DNA of 64,000 nucleotides from Medicago truncatula (GCF_003473485.1 NC_053045.1:63985994-64049993); one strand, 5' to 3'. Positions 45,589-56,440 are shown, numbered from the stretch's first letter. Program-made: numbers and translations. Notes: a model not told the origin generated them from the letters alone.

Positions 45589-47214
45589 GAATTCTGCTCT
45601 TCTCCTAAAAAATTTCGTTTTCATACAACTAAACTGACCAAAAATACTCCTGTGATATGTGCTAGTTAACTAACTCATGTGTAAAATATACGTGACTTAA
45701 TTTTACACATATGTGACTTAAGTCACGCCGCATAAGTTAACTCATGCATGTGTTATATTCCGTGTGAATTAACTCACGTTAGTTTACACATATCAAATGA
45801 TTTATGTTCCATAGTTTACGCTAGATTGTGCAAAATGATTTCTGTTCCATATCAAATGCATCAACTCCCATCCTCACAAATAATACACAAAAAGTAATCC
45901 TAGATGAAGATTCATTTTTTTTTCTTCCATGAATTATCTGAAGGTTATGTATAATATGAACCATCAAAATATTGGTCCATGATGGACCAATTTTTTCCAT
46001 GCTTAGATCACATCAACTCACTAAATCTTATTATAATCCATGAACACCAAATTAAACCTATCAACTCTGTCACCCTCATTTATTTATTTTTTCCGTCAAA
46101 AAAATAATTCCATCACCCTCATTTATATTCTCTCTCCGCTTTATCTTTCATACAGATGCCTTCATGAATTTTTTTGCTAAGATTTTAGAAGTTTTACATT
46201 AATCAATCAAATTATGAACTAGGCTAGATAAAAATCATATTAAAGTAACAAACTCACTCATTCTGTACCCACAAAATAATAATGAAATTATAGCAAACTC
46301 ATATACTTGCTTGGTAATGGTTTTAAAGTTTTGAATTTCCTCATGTAAAAAAATAGACCAAACTTGCTTCAGCCTTGCCAATGGCATTTCTATGACATGA
46401 TGAAATAATAGAAGTGATAGGTAGCTTGGATTTGAAGCATAGCCAATTACAACAGAAAATTAGAACACGACAGGAAACTAGTTTTGGTTTCTTTGGGTTT
46501 GTTTGTGAATTGAGGTTCTTTATGGTTCATAATTTCAACCTCTTTGATTATTAGTATTAAGCTTTTTTGACATTTTTAATAAGCTCACCCAGTTTGAGAG
46601 AGAGAGCTTGCAATGAGAGAGAAAGAGAGATTGCTATGAGAGAGATGAAGTTTATGAGTTAGATTTGGTGTGGATAGACTATGATAAGAATTGGTGGAAT
46701 GATTGGTCCATCATGGACCAATACTTCAATAGATCCAAGCTAAATGCCACCTTATCTCTAACCAATAGCATATGAATGTCTTATGTCCTCACTTGCCAAC
46801 ACACATGTCAGTAGCATCCACACAATTGTCGTAGTTTTGTGTGCTATAAGCTCTTGGGTTTGTATTAATATTGGGATCTGGAACATATGAATGTTTTCTT
46901 TTTGGGTTGGGAATGGGAAATTAGATTTCTCAATTTAACGTAGACTTGCCTATAATTTATGGCAACCAACGTTGATTCATTTTTCAAAAAGCAATCACGA
47001 ATGCCGAAGAAAAAACAACAACAAGTAAACTAGCGCGAGTTAAGTCACGCGGGGTATAATACTTGTGTGATTTAACTTATGCGGCGTGACTTAAGTCACA
47101 TATGTATAAAATTAAGTTACGTTTGTTTTACACATACGTTAATTAACTAACGCATGAGTATTTTGATCAGTTTGGTTGGGTGTGAACAAAACTTGCGAGA
47201 GAAGAGCAGAATTC
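45589..47214. mobile_element. Mutator-like element with long TIRs and 9-bp target site
   Basis: Both ends begin GAATTCTGCTCTTCTC, inverted, and the arms run nearly 200 bp. They include ATACATATGTGACTTAAGTC-like and GCCGCATAAGTTAA blocks and several AGTTAACTCA motifs. Flanks are CTTAAATGT (45580-45588) and CTTAAAAGT (47215-47223), a 9-bp duplication with one difference. The paralogous segment at 38865 reads CTTAAACAT then GGCATG with no insertion, confirming both borders. The interior has no transposase and contains a nested element. Confidence 0.92.
45972..46721. mobile_element. Nested element with palindromic TTGGTCCATGATGGACCAA ends
   Basis: Each terminus is itself a palindrome (TTGGTCCAT-ATGGACCAA), and the two ends are inverted relative to each other over about 40 bp, through CCACACCAAATC on the right. 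TA flanks both sides (45970-45971 and 46722-46723), as for Tc1/mariner-type elements. 750 bp, no coding frame. It sits wholly inside the Mutator-like element. Confidence 0.75.
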
Positions 47215-47693
47215 CTTAAAAGTGGCATGACCTGATGCCAAATGGTACTTAATTCAATAGTGGGTCGCCGTCATCCATTTAAATCCACTTTAATAACGTC
47301 ATTTTCAATCCTAATTTTTTGTACTTTGAAATTATTAAAGGTTGAAATTATTAAAATGTAAAACAAAATGGATCTATGCAAAACAATTTTCAATCATATA
47401 TGCAATTCATGGAGGTTTAACCCACCTAATTTCACATTGTGTGTCGGATTGGTAGTTGGTATTCAACTGTTCTTTTTAGGGTCCTTTACATGTCTTCTAG
47501 GTCTCTAATAAATTAGGAAATAACTTCTGAATGTATTTTTCTTCTTCTAATTTTTAACACATTTGAAAAATAACTTACAAAACAAACATTATTCAACACA
47601 AAAAGATATTGAGGGACTCTAAAAATAAATCCTCATTCAAAATGCTTTCCAACTACCATTCCATATCATATTTTATGGGCGAGGCCCAACTAG

Positions 47694-48358
47694 GGTGACA
47701 TTTAATTTGGGAAATGCTAGTTTTTCCCATAATGAAAAAGCTTTTTCTGACCATTGGATCTAATAAAGAACACATCTTTATCCTGAATTCTCAGTATCAA
47801 ATCTCCCTCACTTTTTCTCTCCACCTCCTCCCAACAACAAACTTCCTTCCACACCATCGGTGGCACCTACTCTTCCACCACCACCACCCCCTTCCCCAAT
47901 AAATGGATCAACCCAATAAATCCATTTCTCTTGTGGGTGACGCCAACCATTGAAATGGAATTTCAAAGGCCACTCATTTGGATCAAACACATAAGACAAT
48001 GATGATGGGTTAAAACCAAAAGGTGATGGTTCATGAATGGAATTTGAAATGGGTTTTAGAAAATGAGTCATTCTAAGAGTTGCTTCACTGTGACCAGTTG
48101 GTGAGATCATGAAATCTTCCCTCACCTCCATTTATTGGGTTGATCCATTTATTGGGGAAGGGGGTGGTGGTGGTGGAAGAGTAGGTGCCACCGATGGTGT
48201 GGAAGGAAGTTTGTTGTTGGGAGGAGGTGGAGAGAAAAAGTGAGGGAGATTTGATATTGAGAGTTCATGATAAAGATGTATTCTTTATTAGATCCAATGG
48301 TCAGAAAAAGCTTTTCCATGGTGGGAAAAAACTAGCCTTTCTTAAATTAAATGCCACC
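47694..48358. mobile_element. Pack-MULE with 230-bp TIRs carrying a PMD gene fragment
   Basis: The left end GGTGACATTTAATTTGGG and right end AAATTAAATGCCACC open inverted repeats of about 230 bp. An exact 9-bp target duplication CCCAACTAG lies at 47685-47693 and 48359-48367. The arms also carry matching GGTGGTGGTGGTGGAAGAGT-type and TGATCCATTTATTGGGG sequence. Between the arms is a fragment of a host-type gene, listed separately. Mutator-like elements carrying gene pieces are called Pack-MULEs. The exact target site implies recent movement. Confidence 0.93.
47930..48131 (-). pseudogene. Captured plant-mobile-domain (PMD) fragment in a Pack-MULE
   Basis: Minus-strand frame MEVREDFMISPTGHSEATLR then MTHFLKPISNSI, and DPNEWPLKFHFNGWRHPQEK followed by WIYWVDPF. 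The N-terminal block SP-TG-SEPTLR-x-x-FLKP and the W-P-L-K-x-F-GW-P-x-W-x-W-V block are typical of the start of legume aminotransferase-like/PMD proteins as I know them. The frame then runs into the glycine-rich TIR and is not a full domain. It begins at the internal border of one TIR, consistent with capture. Confidence 0.65.
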
Positions 48359-48463
48359 CCCAACTAGTATTATATGGCAAGTTACTATTATATTTAGGAA
48401 ATTGCTCTTCTCTTTTAAAATTACTCATTCCTTTAATTATGTCTAGCGTGTTAGAGTCCTTTT

Positions 48464-48766
48464 TAGCGTTTTTAACATGAGTTAATTCATGTTGTGCATT
48501 TTTCAGCGTGAGTTGATTCACGTTGGAATTTTTCAACATAAGTTAACTTACGTGATCATTTTTCAGCGCAAGTTAATTTACGCTTGATTTTTTTAACATA
48601 AGTTAACTTACACATTGCATTTTTTAACGCGAATCAACTCACGCTCGACTTTTCCAATATGAGTTAACTTATACATTGTATTTTTGAGCATGAGTTAACT
48701 TACAGTTAACTTTTTTAACATAAGTTAACTCACGGTGTATTTTTCAACGTGACTTAACTCGGACAT
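48464..48766. repeat. Array of ten 30-bp units, each a near palindrome around AGTTAACT
   Basis: Ten imperfect units follow the pattern TTTTTCAACRTRAGTTAACT then YACG, for example ACATGAGTTAATTCATGT, CGTGAGTTGATTCACG and GCGCAAGTTAATTTACGC. Each unit can fold on itself. About 60 bp to the left is AAATTGCTCTTCTC, which resembles the start of the Mutator-like TIR at 45589 (GAATTCTGCTCTTCTC), and that TIR also carries AGTTAACTCA motifs. The array is thus probably an expanded terminus of that family. It ends about 180 bp before the cystatin TATA box. Confidence 0.88.
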
Positions 48767-48947
48767 GAACATTTTAAGAAAGAGAGAGTAACAACTTCCT
48801 TATCTTTTAACTAACTTGTGCGTACAAAAAGAAATCCTCCCTCGTTCAAAATGCTTTCCAACTACAATTCAAAATCATCTATTTATATGGCAAGTTAGTG
48901 TTAACTTTTAAAATAACTTGTGCGTACAAGCAATCAATGAATATCAA

Positions 48948-48955
48948 TATATAAA
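48948..48955 (+). promoter_or_regulatory. TATA box of the cystatin gene
   Basis: TATATAAA lies 57 bases before the ATG at 49012, a suitable spacing for a plant promoter with a short leader. Confidence 0.7.
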
Positions 48956-49011
48956 CAGGCCAAGAACAACCGACACAAGCACGATTTGCGAAACTTGAAA
49001 AGATAACAGTC

Positions 49012-49365
49012 ATGAGAAACCCAACTCTTCTTCTTGTTCTTCTCTTCGTTGTTGTTCTGTTCTCCTATGCGGCGGCGAGGAATCAATTTGCGCCTGGTGG
49101 ATGGAGTCCCATCGATGACATCAACGATCCTCATGTCACCGAAATCGCCAATTTCGCCGTCACTGAGTATGACAGGCGAAGTGGAGCGAAGCTGAAGTTC
49201 GAGAAAGTTATCAACGGTGAATCTCAGGTGGTTGCTGGGACTAATTACCGTCTCACCCTTTCCGCTTCCGATGGTTCCTATTCTAAGAATTACGAAGCTG
49301 TTGTTTGGGAGAAGATATGGCAGCACTTCAGGAATCTCACTTCCTTTGTACCTGTTCATGCTTGA
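49012..49365 (+). CDS. Phytocystatin (cysteine protease inhibitor), secreted
   Basis: Cystatins block papain-type cysteine proteases by a wedge of the N-terminal strand and two hairpin loops. The 117-residue frame starts with a signal peptide (MRNPTLLLVLLFVVVLFSYA, cleaved near AAA), so it acts in the secretory path, apoplast or vacuole. The mature part has an N-terminal glycine region (APGGWSPI), a plant LARFAV-like helix written as VTEIANFAVTEYDRRSG, the inhibitory loop QVVAG near residues 72-76, and the second-loop tryptophan in WEKIWQHF where most family members have PW. The length is normal. It has its own TATA box, and AATAAA at 49426-49431 may direct polyadenylation. It is intact, single-exon, and lies between two Pack-MULEs. 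Confidence 0.95.
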   Translation: MRNPTLLLVLLFVVVLFSYAAARNQFAPGGWSPIDDINDPHVTEIANFAVTEYDRRSGAKLKFEKVINGESQVVAGTNYRLTLSASDGSYSKNYEAVVWEKIWQHFRNLTSFVPVHA

Positions 49366-49425
49366 ATATTATTGAACGTTGATTATTATGTAATGATTAT
49401 CTTATATATGTTTTATTATCATATC

Positions 49426-49431
49426 AATAAA
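49426..49431 (+). terminator. Polyadenylation signal of the cystatin gene
   Basis: AATAAA 60 bases after the stop codon, within T-rich DNA. Confidence 0.5.
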
Positions 49432-49545
49432 ACTTTATGGATTGGAATGTGAATCTCGAACTATGATTTGATATGATTGTTTATCTATTACAAACTTCCT
49501 CAGAAAAAAAATGCTAACATACACTTAGAATATATATATATTTTT

Positions 49546-50977
49546 GGCTTAAATATGTATTTCGTCCCTGCAATTAGGGGTCGTTTAAAAATTGGTTTGT
49601 ATTCACTAATCCTTGCAAATTACCCTCTCAAAGTATAATCATTTAAAAATTGGTCCCTGAACCCAGTTAATAACTGCCACGTCACTGATTTGCTTACGTG
49701 GCAGTGGGACTCAACAAAACTTGGCGTAAATGGACGAAAATACCCTTGAACTTCACAGACAAACGTAAAAAGACCATCATACCCATGTGTTCAATCTTCT
49801 TAAAATCTTCCCTCCTTCACTTCTCTGCAACATTATTTCTTCATAAATCTTAAAACTTTTCTCCCAACAGCACTTAACAATGAACACCACTAATCAACAC
49901 TTTTCTTCAAACAATTATTGATTGTACACACCTCTTTAGCTATGGAAAGTAACATGTTGAAACTGATCAAGGTGTGTCCTTTCGTTATCACATCCTTCTG
50001 CTACTGTTATTGATTTGTTTTACCAGGAACAATAAGACTTCTTTGTCATATTTCTATCATTTTTTTTTCAATTTTTTGATTGAAATCTATCTTCATCACC
50101 AAATCCATGAAAGCATGGTTGAACAAAACCATTCATAATTTGTGTAAAAATATAACCAAAACACAACTAATAAAAGCCTTAATTTACTGATTATATACCT
50201 TCCATCAACAAGTTCTTCCTTGAATTTGAGAAACTCAGCTGGTTGCAAATTTTCAACAACAAGAGCATGCACATTCACTCTTAGATAATCCCAAATACCT
50301 GGCCTTAGACGAACAGCAAGAGCAACCCATGGTGGCAAAACTATTACTCCTAAATACCTGGCCTTGTGTGCGTTGATTTTGTTGTTCTTGTCGACTGCGA
50401 AACCAAGGCAAAACCCTTCTCTACAACCACCACGACTTCACCTGAGAAGACGGATTCATGGAATAGACACGGCGGCGCCGCTTTCATCAGTGCCCCTCTT
50501 TATATTTGATCTCGGCGGAACGCTCGCAGTCGCCGTCAACTCCACCTCGTTCCACCGTTTCAAACTCTAACATTTGAGAATATTCAATTTTGGTGATTTC
50601 GGCGAGGTTTTGTGTGAATCAGAATGGCAAGATAATGAACCGATCAATTTCTAGGATGCTAGATGAAAAACCGTTGAATTTTTGGACTGTAAGATGATGA
50701 AGCTATGAATTCTGGGCAATAAGAAGAAGAGGATGAATGCTGGAGGATAAAGCCAGGGGGTATTTTAGTCTTTTCGCATTGAACTGATGAGTCAAGGGGT
50801 ATTTTTGTCAATTCCAATGTCATTTTGCTAATTTGATGACGTGGCAGTGATTAACTGGGAATAGGGACGAAATTTTAAATGATTAAACAATGCAAGGGTA
50901 GTTTGCAAGGATTAACGATTACATGGACCAATTTTTAAACGACCCCTAATTGCAGGGATCAAATACATATTTAAGCC
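49546..50977. mobile_element. Pack-MULE carrying a sucrose synthase exon
   Basis: The ends GGCTTAAATATGTATTTCG and its inverse give arms of about 90 bp or more (TCCCTGCAATTAGGGGTCGT and TTTAAAAATTGG are shared). They are flanked by an exact 9-bp duplication TATATTTTT at 49537-49545 and 50978-50986. The GGCTTAAATATG terminus plus 9-bp target marks a Mutator-like element. In its 1,432 bp there is no transposase but there is a host exon fragment (50199-50349). Confidence 0.93.
50199..50349 (-). pseudogene. Captured sucrose synthase exon fragment
   Basis: Sucrose synthase converts sucrose and UDP to UDP-glucose and fructose in the cytosol. The minus-strand frame reads [20 protein letters not shown] then [20 protein letters not shown] and KFKEELVDG, the conserved N-terminal segment just after the phosphoregulatory region. 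It ends at a donor (GGAAG then GTATATAATC), so the exon was copied together with some intron sequence. The frame shows little decay, with a leucine in place of proline in RLRPG compared with the usual RPRPG. Upstream and downstream exons are absent. It is enclosed by the Pack-MULE TIRs. Confidence 0.88.
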
Positions 50978-50989
50978 TATATTTTTTTA

Positions 50990-52750
50990 TACATATGTTG
51001 TAATAATTAGGACATTTGACTCTGATAAGACTTTGACCGGTTCCAATGTGTCGGTGTCGGACACAACACGTGTCCACACCAAGACACGTCTAATTTGAGT
51101 AGTGTCCATGCTTCTTCACAGTCCTCTACTAAAATGATTGTTTTGAAATCCTTATATATAAGTATGTTTCAATTTTCACTAAGATATCATACAAGAAATT
51201 ACCTTGTCAGACTTGAAAATATGTACAGATCATATCTTTCACATTGCTATATTTGATCTCTGCATCATCTCATGAACAGTGAACAATCCTTGTTTCGTTG
51301 ATGCATTGTCTATCTAATGTTATTTACCTTCATGTCTAGCAAAACTAACTCACTGACAATGAATTTGATAGATACGTGCAAGCAAAATAAACAATTAAAT
51401 TCAGAGAGAAAGCAAATAAGAACTTACATTTAGGTGATTGATTATCAGGGATACAGCAAGAGTAACTATTGGTCTTTCCCATGTGAAGATTTCTTGTAAC
51501 CAAGGGCCACATTTTTAAGTGGCTTTAGTATTTCCTATACAATAAAATCAATTTTCTGTGTTTTACCACATCAATTTGCTGGTAATTAAAGATATTCGTG
51601 TGGATCAGCTGATATACTTAACAAATGTAATGATTCATTATCAGATTTATGTCTCTAACCTATTTATTTGCCATCCAGCTCAATCGCAGTTAACCAATTG
51701 AACCATGAACCGAATGTGTCACCAGTTTGATCTCCGGCCAGACTTTTAAAACATTCCTTTTTCTTTTCTTTATTCATTAATATTTTCAATTTTTTTCTGT
51801 GTCTCTAGAACTAGCCTCAACAATTCTGTAATCTTGATTGCTTATAATGTTTTCTATACAAGTGTTCCTTTCCTAGACAGCGTGCTTCACAAAAATCTTA
51901 GCGAGGAAACTAGGCCACACCATCCTTAAATTTTATTCTACTCCCAACCAGAAGGTTTGCCATTTTGCTGAACCTAGGTAATCTGAGATTGGTTACCATT
52001 TATAGTCTAATAAATTAGAGAATACAAAACTTGTTTCTTAGTACAAAAGCTTCCCCCATTTACATTCTAACCATTTACACTGATAATCAATAATTGCCAA
52101 TTGTTCAAAATGAAATAGGGGAGCAGCAGCTGAAATCTTCTCTTATTGGTGAATGCACAACCTAGTTTCTTGCCTGCCTCCACTGCACTCCCTGCTGCAT
52201 TTGCTGCACAAGGCCAAGCCCATGGCAACAAATTGGTAACTTTTATTAGTTATCCAGGAGTCGCTACTGTGTTCTGAGATAATCCAATGAGGCAAACAAT
52301 AACGTTATCTTGTTTTAGGCTTTGCAAAACAGTGAAGAATGTGTTCTTACTAGTGCAAATGTTTAAACAATCAAGGGAGGAAAAGAGGAACAATGATTTT
52401 GTTTTAACCTTCCTGCAACCATATTTTCATTTGTAAACACACTAACCGAATTCAGATATTAGCGAGATGTATAATGATGCAGTACGTACATATCTTATTG
52501 AAAGGATGACGAAAGATATATTAATCCTCTCTCTGATGGTGCTTGGATTTGAAATGAGCTACGTGAATAAAATACATGGATTGAATGTGCTTTTTTTTTT
52601 TGTTTGAAAAAATCGTATAATCATTGTTGCAGAGTTAAGGTGTATATGATCCACAAATAGTTATTTAGTATTTACAATATATATGGAGTAAGAGGGGGAA
52701 AAGAATTAAAAAAATTCAACTGAATACTAAAAAAAAGAATCTAAAACAAG
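50990..52750. other. Intergenic, no recognised gene
   Basis: Between the Pack-MULE and the GAUT12-like gene. Only short frames. The last few hundred bases before 52868 are likely the 3' UTR of that gene. Confidence 0.4.
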
Positions 52751-52868
52751 AAGGGGGCATCTTGCCATTTCATTGTTGTGTCAATTTCTTCTTAGATGAA
52801 CTTGCACTTGAAAATCCTCTCATTTTCGTCTTCCCTTCCATACAAAAACCTTTTCATCAACTCTTAAA

Positions 52869-55054
52869 TCACGCCCTAATGTGACAGCTCTCGATGAAGT
52901 TGTCTGAAAAGTCAACATACTTGGTCCACAATGGTTTTAGCTGCGGAAAAGCTATATCTAGCCATGGTTTTGCCCAGCCATTGAAATGGACTACCCCGGC
53001 ATTCTTAGCATCAACAAGATTTGTATTTTCCTGATATCCCAATCCCAACATGTGCCAGAAAGGATCAATAGTATGGACATTACCATGGAATGCTATTAAT
53101 CCAGGGGGCAATGTCCCTAGATGCCACAAACTCAGGTCTGATTTTATATTCTGCATAAAACATCACAAAAATAGTTTAATTATGATACTATCTTTCTTTA
53201 ATAGTAATTTACTACTTCCCTATCTCCTGTATGGTAACCACTGAGGATTAGCACAGGTGATTGGTGCGAAGTGTGTGTGTGTGGTAAATTCCGGGAACTG
53301 ATTTTGATTCATACTGATTACAATATTATAGCAGGATAAAAAATAAATATACCTGCTCAACCCAATAATGGTATGTATAGCTTATATTGGTCTTCCTCCA
53401 AGCTTCAAGGTCAAGAATGTTCATGCCATAAGCCCAAGCACATTCATTTGGATCAAAGTTTTTAGATATTAGAGGGTGGGAGAAGTTCAAATAGCTTTTC
53501 AACATCTTTGACATCACACGTTTATCTTTCCCTTTGCATGTTTCTACTGCTCCGTTGACTTTTCCATTCATGTCAATATCCCATAGAGGTGAAAGATCAG
53601 TTTGTACCACAATGTCATTGTCCAGGAAGACCACCTTGTCAAGACTTGGAAATAACTGTTACATCACATGAAAAGGCTAATGGATATTTAGTACATGTTT
53701 GGATTAACTTATTTGAGTTTATCTAATGACATAAACATTTGTGAGACTCTTTGAGATAGCTTATGAAAAAAGTTTATGACCTGTCCATAAGCTGTTTTAA
53801 AATTATATTATAAGCTCTCTTGATTAGCTTATGAAAACAACTTATAGCTTATGTGAAAACAGTTTGACTTTATTTGATCTTTTGTTATAAAAATGGATTA
53901 TACATATTAAACATCTATGTTATAAAGTGCTTATAAGTACTTAAGTAAACTATTTATTCACACAAAACCTTACTTCCTATTGCTTTCGACTTTACCTCTG
54001 GAATATATATTCGAATATGATTCATCACTGAACTATATGTGGGACTAAGCGCTTTCAGTTTTGCGGCAATATCTTCCGGCTTCTCGGCAGTATTTGAAAT
54101 TATAGCTGATGAACCTCCTCTAAACCGCGACCGCACATGTTGATCTTTTTCCATTGCCTCTAGAAGAGACACTTTTCCCTCTCTAAACCAATCAAAATCT
54201 TGCAACGACTTGACCTCAATTATAGCAGGTGATAATGAGTGCAGTGAAAACCAAGCCTGCATCGAATTATAAGTCTTTTTATCTGTAATTATATGCAAAA
54301 CAACTTTCCAAGGTTGCAAACTGTTTTGAACAAGTGATTTTGCAACCACAGAAGCAGCAAGCACATTGTCTGAAGCAAGAACAAAGTGGAAGTAAGAATT
54401 GTCAACCAGAGCAGGAACAAGGTCTGCAGATGGTAGCCGAAGGCGTGCTGCTGCATTGTTGGCGTGCTCATTTGCCAGCGTCAAGTCAAGACAATGAAGC
54501 TGTTCCGGTATGCTATTCGATGCTACATGACGATAAAAATATTCATGTATTTTCGCTGTCCTAAAACTTTGTTCCGTAGAGGTTACCTAAGAAAATGATC
54601 AACATAATGTAATGAGATTTGAACTTTGAAAACTTTTTGTCTTTGCATTATATTTATCTTCTAATTTCCTCTAATTCAAAATACCACGTGGATTCAAGGA
54701 TGTATTAATTTAGTTATAAGAGTTCAGGAGATTACAGGTGATTCCAGATTACTTCCCAAAATCTCTGGCCCAATTTTTCTTCCTGCAAATGTTATTTTCA
54801 GTTAATACACATACATACATGCTTTGATATATTATATGTTAATGCATGTGTGTATAATAGAGAGTGAGAAGAGAAAATGTACCTATGTTAGAGCACTTGT
54901 TTTCACCATTTCTGCAATCAACTGCGTTCAAATTAAACATAAACCCGAGAAGAGAAGTGAAGAACACTAGGTAAAAAATCACTTTGATGAATTTCCTCAA
55001 CCTTATTCCTGGTGGAACTAAATGCCTCAAATATGTTGATAGCTTTAACAGCAT
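52869..55054 (-). CDS. GAUT12/IRX8-like galacturonosyltransferase (GT8), five exons
   Basis: GAUT12/IRX8 is a Golgi GT8 glycosyltransferase needed for xylan and pectin deposition in secondary walls. Exons 54883-55054, 54736-54782, 53996-54586, 53353-53655 and 52869-53150 join in frame with GT-AG borders (464 residues). The start is MLLKLSTYLRHLVPPG; another ATG 24 bases earlier is possible. A signal anchor follows (FIKVIFYLVFFTSLLGFMF). Exon 3 gives RTAKIHEYFYRHVASNSIPE and NSYFHFVLASDNVLAASVVA. Exon 4 gives KVVFLDNDIVVQTDLSPLWD with the metal-binding DxD as DND, and NECAWAYGMNILDLEAWRK. Exon 5 gives GTLPPGLIAFHGNVHTIDPF and WHMLGLGYQ. The catalytic domain looks complete. About 50-70 residues of the stem, between LGSNLESP and the RTAKIHEY region, are missing relative to Arabidopsis GAUT12 (about 535 residues) as I remember it. 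Confidence 0.93.
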
Positions 55055-55137
55055 TTTGTACAAACGCAAAAACAGCACCGCTAATACTTCTCTTCAAAGG
55101 ATTTAGTACTAATTTCCTTGATTAGGCAAGTCACCAC
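55055..55137 (-). other. 5' UTR part of GAUT12-like exon 1
   Basis: On the minus strand, TTGTTGATCAG is an acceptor before GTGGTGACTTGCC. The coding start follows about 80 bases later. This implies at least one further non-coding leader exon upstream. Confidence 0.5.
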
Positions 55138-56290
55138 CTGATCAACAACAAAAGAAAACTTCAAGAGTCCATGTAAAGTTTTCTTGTAAAAATATGATTT
55201 CATTTTGGGTGCTCAAGCTCTATTTAATCACAAGACTGATATATCAAGTGTTAGGACTTAATTTTCATGAGAATGACAGAGGTGTATCATCAATTTATCA
55301 ACTCTTGGATGAATGAGTAGTTTTCATTTATTTATTAATTGATGAAAAAATGAAAAAGACCAACAAATATTAATCTCAAACAAGAAATCAAATTCAAGAC
55401 TCAAGAGTCAATTACAAGCGGGAAAGGTATTAACACCCTACATTGTTAGTTAAAACGGTTGTACATGATTAATTGTATAAAAGAAACAATATTTAAATGA
55501 GTTTAATTAGTATGCTATGTGAGTATATATAAATTATATTAAATTTTATTTAAATTTAACAATATTTGTTTTACCTCAAAAGAAACAATAACCAAAAGGT
55601 AAATTATTTAAACTATAAAGAAAATAAAAAGGATTTTTAACTACTAATTTATTTGACAAGATGAAGACCTGTTCTTAACAATTCCTTGTTACAATAATAA
55701 TTTTTTTAATTCATACAAAACAAAAATTGGGGATCGGGCTTTTTAAGTAATATTCGATTTTCATTGTATCGAAGGTAAAGAAGAAGAAAAAAATCAACAC
55801 ACCTTTAATTTATTTTTTTATCAACCAGTTTAATCGTTAGAAATTCACATATGAATAAGTAGGAAACCTAGGGTTCGAATTTCACCCGTACATACTACAT
55901 CGTCCACGTTCGTGTTAACTAATATATGCTCGTGGGGATCACACACTTTTAGTTTTAAATCATTTTTTCTTAAGTTTTTATAGTAATTGATGAGTTTAAT
56001 GTATTGAAAATTGAACTAATTGAATTTTTCAATAAACATTTATTTTATTAGAAATCCCTAAAAAGTGTCCTTAAAACAATCGTCAGCTTTCATAGCCAAA
56101 AAATAAAACTCTTTTCTCTAAAAACACTAACGGAGTTGAGGCTCAAAACTTCAATTGTCAAGACTTGCATTTTTACACTAAAGTTAACCAAATACATGAT
56201 TATAAACAATAAAACCATAGACAAAAAAAAAAACAATAAAACCAAATACTTTTGTTTTTATTTAATCTATTTTTTTGGCTTAAAAAAAAT
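55138..56290. other. Upstream/intron region of the GAUT12-like gene
   Basis: AT-rich DNA without coding frames between the exon-1 acceptor at 55138 and the first leader candidate. It reads as a 5' UTR intron. Confidence 0.35.
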
Positions 56291-56295
56291 TAGTA

Positions 56296-56440
56296 TATGA
56301 AAAGCAACAAGACAATAAAAAGCTACACCACATACATACGAAAATAGGAAAAACTGCGTACCTGTTTGGCAAACTTTGTCAATTTTGTTTTCTCAAACTT
56401 CTTTTCACAATTATCAAAACCTCTAATTATGGAGAAAGAT
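56296..56440 (-). other. Candidate leader exon, proximal copy, with donor
   Basis: On the minus strand, TTGCCAAACAG is followed by GTACGCAG, a donor at 56360-56361, then a 60-bp block including GTAGCTTTTTATTGTCTTGT. The same block recurs at 57975-58065. It would suit a non-coding first exon of the GAUT12-like gene about 1.2 kb downstream. Confidence 0.35.

Larger units (their letters stand above)
45179..47556. repeat. Segmental duplication, copy 2 (interrupted by a transposon)
   Basis: Homologous to 38479-39237 in direct orientation, with the element at 45589-47214 inserted. A further small tandem duplication, TTTATGGGTCTTG, occurs in this copy near 45250-45293. Confidence 0.9.

Noticed and set aside
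47808..48367. Glycine/proline-rich frames in the TIRs
   Set aside because: They come from the GGT-repeat part of the inverted repeats; only the central PMD-like block is retained as meaningful.
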